Shown: positions 37,401 to 52,400, counted from the first letter of the stretch. The stretch is 64,000 bases of DNA from Opisthorchis felineus (GCA_004794785.1 SJOL01009574.1:848577-912576); one strand, 5' to 3'. Numbers and translations: made by a program. Notes: generated by a model from the sequence alone, not told the origin.

Positions 37401-40400
37401 GATTTCACTGGACGAAACCAGGAGGACAAGCCATCTGTTCTCAACTAGCAAGCTGTATCCGAGTGGTAATGCATGTTTCGGTTGGTCAAAGTGAGTTTAT
37501 CAATCAGGCAGTAGGACGTAAATCGACGATGAAACCCACCCTGCTCCCATTAGCATAGACTGATCATTTGTCTTTAGAGTGAACTTCAGATTACCCGTTC
37601 CTAGTTCATTTTCAGCGTATCCAGCAGATGATCCATAATGAAGCCTCATTCTTTCTGCGTCACGGTTTGGCATGCGTTTCACACCTGCAAAGTGTAAAGT
37701 GCTACTGCAAGACTGGGTGGGCTCGAACCCTAACCTCATGCTTGCGGATGAGCCGATTGAGGTAGTAGACAATTTTGTCTATCTGTGCAGCTGCATCAGT
37801 CCCGGTAAGCTCGCGAAAGATGATATTTCCATCAAAATTTGGAAGGCCAGAGCAGCTGTCTTGGGCCTGCATCACCTGTAGCGTAGGCGAGATATCTGCT
37901 TATTCGTCAAGGGTCGAGTTTACAATGCTGCGGTGCGATCCATATTTCTATACGGGTCAGAAACGTGGCCGCTGTGCGCTGGAGACGTCAAAAGACTATC
38001 GACGTCTTCGGAGCAATGCCCGAGTCTGGTGAGAACATTCGATAAGCAACGCTGAAGTACGTCGAATGGTATTCAGAAGAAATAACTCCCCCACGATAGA
38101 TGAACTGATCACACTGAATAGGTTGCGTTGGCTTAGCCACGTGCTGCGTATGCCAGTCGACCGACTTCCTCGAAGGTTTCTTCTTGCAGAACAACGCGAA
38201 GGGTGGAAACGAGCCAGGGGAAGTCAAACAATGACTTGGCGGCGAAGTATGAAAGCCATTACCAGCGAACTCAGCTGCACTGGTCATTGTCGTCTCCCTG
38301 GATGAGGATCCCGAGACGGGCCATATCAATGGCTAGAGACATTGTCATACGTGGTCTGGTCGCGCCCTCAATGGCGCTCATGCATCCAAGCTATTGCCTT
38401 CAATGCATAACTCCCTTCCCCACCCCTCCTCCCACTTGACAGTTCACTGACAGTGCTGTATTTACGCACCAATTTATCAGCTCCCGCCTCCAATGCACAG
38501 CTACCTAACCACCTCACCAAATCATCGGTGAACGAGACTGTGGCAGCTACAACCACTGTACGATAAGTACGCGGTTCTTAAAGCTGATGATGATAATGGT
38601 TCTTTCGAATTACTATCGATTAGTATCGTGCTCAAAATCACCACGAGATGGGAGTAAGCTCAACTCACTGCAGATAAGATAAACGTAAGAAAAATCACCT
38701 TGCGTTCTCCGTGACGCTGATTCCCATGTACCGTATTTGGCAAACAAGCCATAAAAAACATAAGGTTGACGAAAACTCGGGGACTGCGCCTGCCTGATGA
38801 GCCCCAAGAAGGGCGAAACCGGTGGTGGGCTGTCGAAGAATTTTCAGCAACCTTATGAGTAGTACATTGCGCAAAAGCCATAAAAAACATTTTTTATCAT
38901 CAATGATTTCGGGAGAAAGTACAACTTGGTAATCTCCGGCTTTATCATTCCCTATTTCTGGTTTATCTTCGTCCCCTGAAACAGCCAAAGTACCTGAAGT
39001 GCTCGTTGAAGGTTCTCACTTTATTGGGAACATGCACAGAGGGCTGGATGTACGAGACCCTTGGTCATTTGTACGCGTAGTGAACAGCCATTTTACAGTG
39101 AATCAATACGATACCGGTTTAAGGATTGTCAATGGGTCAGCAGATGTCTTTGTAAACAATTGCACGTAAGTTACTGATTGCATTTATTGAATGATGCTTC
39201 GTGTTTCCTATTGGCTAACAAGTCATCGCGAGCAATTTACGACTCATATCTTGTTTTTTGATTGGTTCTAACAGATCTCTGGATAAAACGGTAGTCTGTG
39301 GGCCTTGTTCCTTTTAGTTCCACCAGCGAGATTTGAAAGGGTCAATGACAGAGAAGACGAGTAGTAATTTCTTCGAAGTGCGACAAATTAAGTCGTCCTT
39401 CATCACAAGAAATGTCATCTTGGATCAGTCAAACTGTTTTGTACTTCTAGGTATTCCGGACCAAACAATAGCCAACTTCATACAGTGCCCCGAAAACTCA
39501 ACTTTTTTTTAGAAACGAAGATATACAGGAGTTAATCAATCAGGTCGAGCGGCAGACGAAATTGTAGTCAATATTTCCGTTGGGTTGTAACCGCCTCAGT
39601 GGATACTGATTAACACTCGTCCCAGTGACAAACTATTGTAAGTCCTCGCAAAGCTACTACGTCAAGACATCAGATTTAAACGTCTGTAGGCCGTGCTCAA
39701 TCCGAAAGCATACAACTGCATTCAGCAGTTGAAAAACGGAATCACTGTTTTATCTAAGATGGGAATACCTTTCGTTCAATAGTTTGATGGGGCATATCAT
39801 GCACCATTTCATCAAGTATGTCACCCGAAGTTCTTTCTTTCTTTTTTTCACCTCAACTTGTCCGCCCAGTCCTGGAATTACCGTCTAACTGTATCATCTT
39901 AGGCACTTGAAGGTTGTTCTGCGGTTTTATAATGTTATTTCTCACATAAGGCGCCAATACACTGGCAGAACTCAAACTAAGGTCACTGTCACGAACGAAA
40001 CACAAGTATGCTGTAAGTCTGTTTGCGTTGCTTCCACTTGTGTATTACTTCATGGAGATCAAGTCTTTTTCGTTTGACAACTGGAAAATATTGTGAGTAT
40101 GGAGGAACCTGGGCAGTAAAAATAGTTTCTTTGAAAATGCTTTTCATATGAAAGTGAGGTAACGAGGACGCCTTCCCGAGTTAAGCGTATTCTTTACTTC
40201 TGCACCCAATTTTCTTCCTTGTTTGTTTCACGTGACGAGCCTCGATTTCTTCATTCTTTAGTGGTCCTTTCTGACAGTGGACGCCGTCTCTTTAATATCC
40301 GCACGTGGAGTTTGCCACATTACACTTTCCTGAAAGGAACAACGTGCTCATCGTGATATCAAAAAACCAGCTTGTATTCACCAACGGCTCTTGCTAATTC

Positions 40401-43400
40401 GATCTGTTTCCTCAGGCAACCTGCTTCGTGATATTCATCAGTATTGATCAACCATATTTTCAGGGAGAATAGTTTTTAGTGATTTGCTAACTTTATCCCA
40501 TGCACAACCCCTGAATCACATGCACTCCGATTATAATTTCATCATCTCAGGTTCGAATCGAACGAACGGACCGGAATGAATGTAAGTACAACCGGTGGAT
40601 TCCGCCAAATCAACCAATCATTGTTCGCCCACAATGTGGGATATGGTCTTTCTGTATGGAATCCTCGCAGTTCCTGCCAAGAACGTGAACCAAACAGTGT
40701 GATTGAAACTCACGTGCACACTACGAAGTTCACAGGTGAGTATTCGGGCCATCTTCGCGTCGTTCAAATCGGATAGGGATCTTTTCCAGATAAGCCCCGC
40801 CACGAATGCAAAAGTGCATGCGCGAAAAGTTAAGCCCCGCCACTTTTTGCCAGCTCTAATTTAATGTACGCACGCAACCTTGACCTATTTTTGATGAGAA
40901 CAGTTCCTTATCCGCATCTAGGCTCATTTTGTGCAGAAATTTTCTTCGTTCGGACGTAAAACCTTAAATGAACTTTCTGACGCTTTCAACTCTCGTTCAT
41001 GACAAGGAGATGGCAATACGTTTTTTGCAAAGCCACGGAGTGATCCATCGGTTAATCATACTGAAAACTTTGTAGATCCAACGACTAGAGCTCACACACA
41101 AACCATCGAATCTCTTTGGCATGTCTACAAGATGCAGAATAAACGCCAATGCGACACACACCGATCTTTAGTGGAGAGCTACTTGTGTGAGTTCGTTTGG
41201 AGGCAAAGGTACCGAAAAACGGACCTTTTCATGCAAATTATTAATGACATCTCCCAATTTCACCCTCTTCAATAAAGACTAAAAGTACAAATTTCATATC
41301 CTCTTTTTTCTAATATTTTTTGGGTGGTGGGGTTAATTTTTTGGCGGGGCTTATCTGGAAAAGATCCTCGGATAGTAATCGACCTAGAGGGCATCGGCTT
41401 GGTTATCCCGAAGTTTGCATAACATAGTCGGTCATTGGGGGACTTGGTATGTGTTGTTTTGTTCGCTAGGCGGAGCAGTCACCAACCGGAGTGGTACCAT
41501 CCGTACGTAGTGAATTAGCGGTGCTCTATAGTGCGTTGGTTTGTAGATGTTGAGCAATGCCGTGCTGTGCTTGCAAATGTCTTGTTGACGAGCATGCGAT
41601 GACCTCTGGTCATGATGGTCGCTCCCGTTTGCTGGATGATTGGCTAGCTCTCTGATTGGTCGGCGTCTTAATAACCTTTGAGTGTGACCTCTTTGACTTA
41701 TTCCACGTGACGTCTAACCTATCAGCACCATGGATACGATTCTTGTCACCTGATTTGTCCACTCCATTTACCTGTAGTGGTACGTAGATTGGGGCAACTT
41801 CTGTATACTGCCTGAATGAGTTTGTTGCCAAGTGCCTTGCCTTGCCTTGCTTCTAAGAACTTTCTTGACCCATTGACCAAAAAATGGTCGTGTTAGAACT
41901 AGATGAGTACTGTGGTTTTTACTGCCGAACCACCGAAAATGACTATTCCGTTTCTCACGGAGTACATGAGAACCTCGACAATGCGAAACACAGCGTAACT
42001 ATAGAACTGGTAGCCGTGAGTAGACAAAAAGCCGTATCGAATCCCACTTAATATCTGTAACTAAGAGAGGGTGAAATGTGTCTCCACCGTCCAAGAAATG
42101 AATCACGGTTTGATTGCGACCTTTCTATGCACAGTTTTGGGAGAAACACAGGACTAATAAGCCCTCTTAGAATTTACTGCACTGCTTGTTCCGATGCTGA
42201 CAATTTGGATGGGCCAACATTTATCCATTCGTGCTGAAGCTTAGAAGAACTGGAATCATCCATCCACCAAAAAAACGCCTTACACGTTCTTCTGACCTTC
42301 GAAACTTATTGATCACTCCACCTAATCCAACTGTGAGTTACTAATAGGCCAACATCTATTGCTTTTGAGACAGGTGTGGACAGATATTTGTGTTACTCCT
42401 GGTCAAAGTCTGCCTCCACGGCTTAGCCAGCAGATTGATCTCTGAAATGATACTCTTTGTTCTGGGGGTCTTGTTTTATACTTTTAGGTATTCCCTTCTA
42501 AACAAGAGCCGAAAGCATACAGCGCTTTCTGAAGGCCTTACCCGAAAACAATAACGCAACGTTAATCGAACGATACATAAGAGGAGTGACGTTACTGTGA
42601 AACCGAGGGGAAGCCTGGAGTGCAGCAACGTCATCCACAACAAGCAGTGGTACAGCCTTTAGTTCAGCCTATCTAAGGATTCACTTGACATGTTTCATTG
42701 CATTCTAAAGAACTCGTAGGGAAAGGTTTTAACCTTAGAATGATAAGGTATTCTTGTAAGATCCTCATCGGTCTCTGAAACTAACCTAACAACTACCGTC
42801 ATTTGCATACCAATTTGGTTTTCGCGGGTGACTCATCCGAATCTCAGCTGAATCTCTCGTTTGTAATGTTTCGCTTCGACTGAATGTGTTGCACAAGGCC
42901 GCCTCATGTTCCAGACACCTTATGAGTAGTGTGTTACATCTATACAATGTATTGCGATGTTTCGAAGATCGTACCAACTAAAACATGAGACGGCCTGGTG
43001 CAGCACATTCAGTTGCTTGAAAACATCATAAACGAGAGATTCCGCTGGGGTTCAGGTAATTGTCCCGTGAAAACGAGTAAGAATGTGCTTATTTGTTGAA
43101 AATCGTTCAGTTTGGGTTCCAGTAGAACTTAGGATTGACGGGAACTTGGGAACTGCGCCTACCTGGTGACCCCCAACAAGGGCGAAACCGGTCGTGAGTT
43201 GTCGAAGGGTCTTCAGCAACTTCATGAGTAGTGAAACCAACTTACTTCTTTTATGGTCGGCTGAAATTTTTCTGGCTTTTTCTTATTATTTTTCACGTCT
43301 GCTCCAGATTTCAATTTCGTTGACATCATCCATGGGCAAATTATCCCGAATTTGTGGTTTCTGTCTAGCCAAAGACGTCCACAGGCGCCCTAGAAGACTG

Positions 43401-46400
43401 GTTATCGTGGAATCATTGTCAGTCATAAAGCATAGTATCATTGAACGCAGACACCTTGGGAATATTAACTGAGGGTCATGGCAGTAAAGTCTACTGTATT
43501 CGGATTATGAGAACGAAAGTTCAGTGGGAAATTGTATCAACACGTCAACCGAACCACGGCCTTTTCAGGTGATCACGACGGACGTGTTTTGCTGATCATC
43601 GGGTGAGCAATTTTTGGTAGTTCCAGCTGACAGATCTGTCCAAAACCAAATGCCAGGATTGAAAGGTTAAGTAGCAAACCATTACTGGCGTGAATCCAAC
43701 GCTGATGACAAAGGGATATCGACAGGTAAAAGTCCGACGCAATTGGCAGTAGTGTTCAGGAAATGCAGTATATGCAGGTTACATTGGTGTTAACGAGAGA
43801 CTCAACTGAATCCCTTGTGCACGATGTCCTTCAACGGAATGTGCTGCACAAAGGTCGCTTCATGCTTCAGTTGGAACGGTTTTCGCAGTATATTTCAATA
43901 TACCGTCCACCCGGAATCATAAAGTGGCCTTTGTACAGCACATTTTGGTGAAGAATGTTATAAATGAGAGATTATGCTGAGATTCACTTGGGTCATCCGT
44001 AAATACCAACTTAATTTGCCCGTTAAGTACGACTTGGTGTTCAAGTAGAACACAAGGTCGATGAGAACTCAGGTACTACGCCAGCCTAGTGAACCCCAAG
44101 AAGGGCGAAGCCGGTAGCGGTATGGTTAGGAGTCTTCTGTGACCTTATGAGTATGGATTCCGTCAAGAAACTGTACGTTATTATCTCGAATGCCGTGCGA
44201 AGTATGAAGTGGCCCCTTTGTGGCATATTCAGTTGGAGAAATACATCATGAACGATAGATTCAGCTAAAATTCAGCTGAGGCCTTGGTGAATAACAAATT
44301 AACCTACAAATGAGTGTGTTTCTGAACTTCATTTTTTCTCTGATTCTCCCACAAAAAAACTAATATTTTTTCTATTTTAGGAAATCGATGGGACGGCATT
44401 CAATTCTACAACTCCTGCCTGTCCATGAATTTACTGGTCAACTTCACTTCGTTCGAGTACAATGGAGCGAGTGGTATACGCACATATTCGTGTTTGAATG
44501 GATCATCCGCAGTGAGTCTCTCTTCAGGCTTTGCCGAGTTGTTTGAATCTTCGATTGACTAGCCTACATACAGATCTATGGACGACTATGAAACCCCTAC
44601 AAGTCACGTGAATGTAGTCAGTCTGCAGGTAGATATGGAGCGGGTGAACAGTGAAAACTAGATGAACACCTTGAACGAGGCTGTTTTCTCCAGTGACACA
44701 AATAACTCTTTGATGAATGATGCAACAGCTGTTCGATAGTTCGCAATCTAAATTCGTTCGGGAGAATAACGCATCAAATTTTTCCTTGTGACTGCTTTCC
44801 GCGTGATTGATTCGGTGTGTTTGAATGTAGACGGAGATCTGGTGGATCTGAATGTATAAGATATGAACGGAGAGGTGGGCTCGAACCGCTGATCTCCCAC
44901 ATACTGAGAGGGTGCCGTACACGCTGGGCTATCCACACACTCAGGAGTAACTACTGTCTGTCGACGCAAGTATAGAGTCCCCTTTGTGACTTACTGTCAA
45001 CGTCAAGATCGCCCGGTCTAACGCGGTGGGCTGGGATCTCTTTCCGGATTGCCCTGTCGATGGACTCTAGCTCATAATCGGTGATGTCACTTACGGATTG
45101 CTCTGAGACGGGTATGCAACCAACTAAATGCCCTCCACTCGGAGAGCATAAGAGGGAAGGGGGGTTAAGAGGAGTTCTAGCTCCCACCAGCCTGCTCAGC
45201 CTGTGGCCCATACCTTTCACTTCAGGTGGATACACCTGAGATCCACTCTGTATGCGAAAAGTTGCTGACTCGCATGGCTAACCTAAGATAACAACAGAAC
45301 ACAAGGGGACGACCCGGCAATGATACGAAGGTGTACTTCATTTATGAGGCAAAATGTTCACCTTATGTTTCATGGTGCTCGCGAAGTCAATCCGAAAACC
45401 TAAGATCCAGGTGACATGCATCGCCGGTGGTCCCTAAAACGGGTAAAGCAGCTGTCCAGTGCTTCTCGGTTTTACAGCACAGATTCGTTTATAAAATGAG
45501 ACCTCCATCGAAACTTCACAGTTTCCTCATTACCCGAACGCAATACAACTATTCTTTCAGTTTGGAGCGGTTACAGTGACACAAACCGGGATACTGATGT
45601 AGGAGCAACACGATTAGAGATACTGTCAAAGTTAGCTTTTGTAGCCTACTCAAGAAATATTTTATCTTATTCTCCAGCGGGATTTTTTCAAACGATCAGT
45701 CTACAGTCCATCATGACTTCGTTGACTTTATGACCTCTCTAGAAGGTGCTTGCTTAGAATGTGCGGCAGTGTTTCAGAACATGAACTGATCCGTTCACCA
45801 TGGAAACGTAAGCCAAAAGGCTGCCTTGTATTGCAGAAGAGTTCTTTAAAAATATTTTTTTGCTGTTCTACCAGTTGTTTACATGAGGTCTAGTTCCTGA
45901 AGAAGTTTTTTTTTAAAAAACCGGGAAAATGAAACAAAAGGAAACAAGCATTGGCATGAGGACGTGTTTTTGAGTCCAAGTTGGCCACCTTCAAACTACA
46001 GCTTTACCAAGCAGCCTTTTTTGACACTTTGCACATAATTTCATTCTGATGTAACCTGTAGTCTGTAAGTAGGCTAACTTATCTCCAGCCGGAGATTCGG
46101 GCCTTTAAGGTGAGTTTTAATGATAGGCTATCTACCATGTATGCAGAATCAACACTGTACTTGTGTTGAGCAGAGGCGTTCCATAACTGTTCAACTCATG
46201 TACCTGATGAGTACTCCTAAAAAGCCCGTCTTGGGTTCAAAAATCAATAAAATTGGCCTCCGGCACCAAACCTTCCCATTTGAAAGATAAAAGAACAAAA
46301 AACTGCACAGACAACAATGCTATGAAACCTAATCATTATTTGGGAAACCGGGGAAGCTATCCTCTCGCTCAGAACCTTGTAGGCGGTCGTCTAAAATCTG

Positions 46401-49400
46401 TCTATCGGTTTTGATGATCAGAAGGCTATGATAGTTGACACAAAGGGAACCACTGGAGAGAACCTAGGTGGAGAGTCACTCTTATGCGGTCGTCTGCAGT
46501 CTACGAGCAGCCGAGAAATGCATAAAAATGGTATGGTTTTGAAATGATTTTAGCCCGATTTGAACGATCACGAAATGTCTGTCAGCGCTTTCTGCTCAAC
46601 TTTAGTAGGTTTGTGAAGCCTCACTCTACGAAATCCCGTAAAAATGTCGTGGAACAACGTGCTCCAACTGCTAATGGTTTGTTCCAGCACGAAACTATCT
46701 CCAGGAAGTACACAGAAAATTGTCTTTGTCTTGGGTTGGCCTACCCATCTTGTCTTCTGCCATTGTTACTTATCCCGATATTCGCTCCAAGCTGTTTTTT
46801 TTTACAGTGGAGCAAAATGCAACCCACTCACTGTCTGCATTTTTTTACTCATCGGTCCGTTTTTGGTGCTATCTTTGAAATTCGCGTCAATTGAGTTGCG
46901 TGCACGTGCAATCGGACAAACTGTTAAAACCTATGGAAAGTATTGAATGGTAAAGTTATTGTGAATACAGCGTATGCTGTCTTTACTTCAAGTGGTGTTC
47001 AAATTTAAGTTCATCCCATGCAACTTGAGGTCCATGTGTGCCGCACCGTTGGTATTTGGAAATTTTCGTCCTGTAATTGAAGTCAATTTATGCTGAAAAC
47101 CTGGATGTACTGTACAGCTGTTTCATCCTTATTGAAAATCATCAGTTGTATGTGCATCTTTGGGACAATTCGAATTCGCGACCACCCGACTAGTAACTGA
47201 TGTTCAAACCGGTCGGCCATGAGCGGCCAATCAGCAGTGTGATTAACTGTGAGTGACCTGGATAGATCACGTTCGAGGGCAAAGATGCTCTCTGAACTAC
47301 ATAACGATGGGGGACAAGCGTCGACAACTCTGTTCCATCGACTATTCTGGAGGCGCATGGGTCCAGTTGCTGCAGAAGGCCGAATGTTCCTGAGTGCAGC
47401 AACCCTGTCAGTAGGCTGTGTTTCGAGCGGCCGCCGTGTAAACAGATGGAATCAAAACATCGGTCGGATCGCCTTTTGAACGGCCCCATGTCTAATGTGT
47501 CGACATCTGCACATCCGGACCAGGCTTTAAGCCAGCGCACCGTGCGCATCAGCAGAAGGGGCAAGGTTGTCTGGTGGCGCGCGTCGTGCGGCGCGCCTGT
47601 GTCCGATGCCTGATGGGCGTTCGCTGCAGCCGACCTGATTTTTGGACATCCATCAAGCACCCCATCCAGTCAGGTGCGCCGTATGGTAACGTCTGCGGAA
47701 GACGAACACGACTGACGCACTGTTACCTACCTCGCTCACCACTCCACGAATCTGCTCGAACAGCATCTTCGTCCAACTTTATTCATGACCCTGTGCGGAA
47801 AATCAGGAAAACCTAGCTGGTTAGACCAACTGAGCAGTTTGAAATTGTGGCTTATTTTAGCTGTCTGGTTACGACAGCTGTTGAACAACACTGCATTCAT
47901 GGGTGCGAACTATATGGACACACACAAAAACTAAAGGTTTCATCGTGCACTACTTCTCTATTTTTCCTTACGTTTTCCTTTGATGGATTACTCTTCGCTT
48001 CCAGCTTCTGCGGAAGTAACTTAGGTCACTGTCTGGCGCATAGCTCGATTGGGGGATTTTCGGAAATCGATCAAAGCCCATTTTGAAGTCTTGTGAAAAG
48101 TCGAGATTTTCAAAGTAATCTGAAAGAGAGTTCACTGTGATGACGTTCCAACGTTACGTGAGCAACAAATAAGAACAACTGTGGTTCGGCTGATTTACCT
48201 CCCTATCACTAAAACATTTGAACAATAAACACAGTATACATGAAATTACTCAGAGTTTTCAGCAACTTTATGAGTAGTGTATTACATCTATACAATATAT
48301 GAAGGTACTTTTTCTCGACATTCCACGCTAATTACAAGGTTACTAAAAATCCTTCGACCCCCCCCCCCACCAGTTTTACCCTTCTTGGGGCTCATCAGGT
48401 AGCAGGTACGGACCATTGATCTTGGGTTTCTATTGAACACCAAAGTGTTCGCAAGTGGCGAACTCATTTGCAAAGTTTGTGTCAACGCGGAACTCAAATG
48501 AATCTCAGTACAATCCCCCAGTTAGAATAATCTTCAACCTAGCGAAGTACACTCCTTTTCAAACAAGTTTGGTTTTGCGGGAGACTCACCTAGAACCCAG
48601 CTGAATCTCTCGTTTATGAGTGTATTTCGCTAATTTCGTGCAATTTGGGATGAAGTAGTAGAACGTAAGGTTGACGGAAACTCGGGGACTGCGCCTACCT
48701 GATGAGCCCCAAGAAGGGCGAAACCGATCGTGAGCTGTCGAAGAATTTTCAGCAACCTTATGAGTAGTGTATTACGTCTGTAAATCTTTAACCTACGTTG
48801 CTGCACAGAGGCTTCCTTTTGTTTCAGTTAACACGATATTCGGGGTGTCGAGGTCTAGTTTCCTGGCGCAACGCGCTAAATATTTGCTATTCAAGTAGGG
48901 CGTGAAGCCGGTTGAAACTGGGGGACCACGTCCATCCAATGAGTCCTATGAAGGTTGAAACCGGCAGTGGGTGGTAGAAAAGTTTTCAGCTACCCTATAG
49001 ACAGTGCAATGTTATGCCAATAAAGTATACTTCGGTATCTCAAACTTTGTGTCAAGAAAAAGACGAGATGGTCCGTACATTCGTTTGGAATATATCATGA
49101 GCAAGAGATTCAGCTGATTCAGAGATTCCGATTCTGGGATTCAGTTGATTCTTCCGCTAACACTTAATATGATAGCTGTTTGACGCTTTTCTGCGCCAGG
49201 AGGATCATCCCACAATAGTCTCTTACGAACCGATTGCATGGACTGAAAGATACTTGCCCCAAACAGATGTACTTTAAAAGCCCTACCCTAAAGCGGCCTG
49301 TTCAGTGGATATTATGGGTATCCAAATAGGACACCTCCCCCAATATAGACCCCTCTGAATGACGGCAGGCTACTCTGAGGAGTGGCTATACTGCTATTTC

Positions 49401-52400
49401 CACGGTTATCCTGTGTTCGGAGGAATTGATGCGGTAGTTTTAAGTGCCGTGAACTGCGAAGGTCATAGTTTTCACTATGGTCTGGCACATGCGTCCAAGC
49501 CTTCGTGACCAGCTTGTTCCCTTCCCTGGAATGTAGTCTGTCTTTCATAATACAAGCGAGCTGCAGGCCGGATAATTTCGTTCGCTTCTCAGGAGCAGCG
49601 TGTTAGAGCTTAACTTGCCCCAACTGTATCTCGCCTATAAAGAGACAGTCCTTAAAGCTAGTTAGTATATCGACGACATAAGGCACTTTTTCGACTTCGA
49701 CAACCATCAGTAATAAGTGCCTATTCTGTTTGGTTTTAAATGAGAATTTGTGGAAAGAAACCACACACGGGAGGAAATGATCCACACAGCTCGCTTATCT
49801 AATTCACTGGAGTTGTGTGGCGACAACGTCTAACCTGTACTTCGGATGAGTGCAGGCCTTAAGTTGTTGAACCACTGGACACCCGTGCGTGGTTGGTAAA
49901 CCACACCTGGTTTTGCCTGGAGCCGAACGTGTAAGCCCTTAAACAGAATCTGCATGAAAACATTGATAGGCTCGTGGCCAACCACCAATCACTTTGATGG
50001 ACTGTCAGGACATCCACCTGTAGTGACACTTGTTCAATGGACTTGATCATTTCATACACCCAGTCCCATCTTTACTTACGTGGAACCGATCGTATGACTC
50101 GCATAACACTGAAACTCCTTTAGCCAAGATTTTTTCCAATTCAAATTTTGGGCAGATTAGGAACCAACAGCAAGTTTTGATGGCGAGTATCTACAGCAGG
50201 TGTTAGGTTTTGACGACCGCAGGGTTTAGATACAACTCATACAACTCACCGGCTGTATACTGACGATCGTTTACTTCCCCAAATGTCCGGATTGTACTTG
50301 TCTCCCCTCTTCTTTTACCTCAGGCCGTGACAAACTTTACGGTCGGTTACAGTTTCTTCAAGGGTAATCAGCGTGCTGCTATTTGGATCGAACCAATGGC
50401 ACAGATGACTGGTCACGTGACAAACTGCACGTTCACACAGCATAAGAATCGCGTTATTCATGTGGACAATTCAATGGACATGATCAAGTCAGAAGTGTAT
50501 CGATCCCTTCCGGTGGATTATCACATCCGAAATTCTGAGTTCTACGACAACCAAGGGACCTCTGTGGTCCACCTACGACTAACCGAAATATCGGAGGTAC
50601 AGAGCATCCGAGTGATCTACAATAGGTTCACCGGAAACCGGTAGGTCTATTTCTCCTACACAGTTATATTTTCACCTGGGGCTGCATCTTCGTGAAAAGC
50701 CAGACTACTGAATGGTTGTTTCACTCTTGTTAGTAATTATCAACACTGAACGTCTCACTAGTTTTCAAGGCCACTTTTCGGTGCAATCTTCTGGTTGGTG
50801 GACGAACACCATACCACTTGGTCACGAATGTCTAATCAATAGTGTAATTAAATTACAACTAAGCGGGATTTAGCGCACACCCATTCATCAATCGCTCAGT
50901 ATAGGTCACGTTGGCTGGTTCCTCAAGTGACGAATTCTCATATGGAAAGGCAATGTGGATTGTGAATTATTTTACTTTTTCAGTGTCTACAAACCTATAT
51001 TCTTACCAAACACCCTCTGTGGATTCACACTCGTGCACTAAAAAACTTCCAGGTTACTATAAAGTAACGCGTGTGACGATTTTCCCTTTCTATAGACCAT
51101 TCTCACATGAAGGACAGCATATATATTTTTTTTTCAAGAAACTTTCCACAGGAGGCTACCTCTCAGAACGATGTGCCGGCTTCCAGTAACTTTACAGGCC
51201 TACAGCCACAAACATCGGTATGATATGGTTTGTCTTAATAGCTAAGTAAGCATATTATAGCGCTACTTACGGATGTCACGTGAAATACTCCCCTCGGGCA
51301 AGGAGACAAACAGTTTGTGACAGGAGCAGCTCGGGTACCAACCATAGGACCCAATTTGATATGGTAGTCGGGCTTCAGCGCTGCAATGAACCCGCCGGCT
51401 GCACTGGCTGAAAGTTTGTTCCACAAGGTTTGACCATGCCAGGAAGGCGAAACTGAGGATTGTCAGCAGCAGAGCAGCTAGTCCTTGTACTACGAGCGAC
51501 TGTAGTGGGGTGCTCTGGAGGTAAAGTTCTACTGTCCGCATATCTGACTGTTTGACTGTAACCACCCGCGAATTTCCCAATACGGCAGAAATGTATTTAA
51601 AACCTAGAAGAGCCTGAGACGACGCTAAATACATAAGCAATAGTAGCTGATTTGAATAGAGGCGTACGACCACACTGATCACAAAGATTGATTGGAGGGT
51701 GAATCAAAGAGTAAACGGAGCCATGCTCTCAGCTTTTGGGACTGTCTATCCGACCAGACAGTGTCGAGGTCAGCAAACATTATTTCTCCCACAGCTGCTG
51801 AGGAGCTCTAACAAGCTCGAAGCCCGTGCTTGGTCCATTTTGTGTGGAATCACCAGAATGATTGCGCGAAGACAGGAAGAGGGCTGTTCAAGCGAGAATG
51901 ATGTGAACGCGGATTTTTTTCATCAGCAACGAGCATGTCCAACATAAACGGCATTGAACCGAAGAAAGTTAGAGCATATCCTAATTTTGTCTTAGTTCGG
52001 AACTATTCTCTACCCTCCCTTTTTTGTACCTAAGGTATATAGGGACGATCAGAGCATTGCTCGCTACTTTCCTGCGCCTCTATTTTGAACGCAAATCGAC
52101 CCGCTGGACGTGTCACGCACACACGCACGACCAATCACGTTGCCCCCGTGCACACACGCACATTCGTGGTCAGGCTGTCTGGCAAGACTCGCCCAGCTGT
52201 GCAACTTTGATCCGTCCGTATTGATTGCGGATCTTACTCACACCCCTGTCACGCTGTCCAACAGAAGTTGCAGTTTAATCCATCTTGCTTCAGGACACAT
52301 ACTAAGTGGGAACTGAACAACAGCTCGGATTAAGCCAGTTACCTTCAGAAGCAGTAACTTGGTTCTTGGTTCCGCGGCTTACGGAACGACCGAACAAACA

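Noticed and set aside
37610..38598. Reverse-transcriptase fragment considered as a live gene
   Set aside because: Frame shifts, stops and a deletion right after the ADD remnant show a dead copy.
44870..44940. tRNA-like sequence considered as a tRNA gene
   Set aside because: The anticodon and acceptor stems do not close; kept only as a possible SINE head.
47190..47660. 156-codon minus frame
   Set aside because: Overlapping frames on the plus strand, low hydrophobic patterning, no motif; composition suggests a GC-richer repeat.
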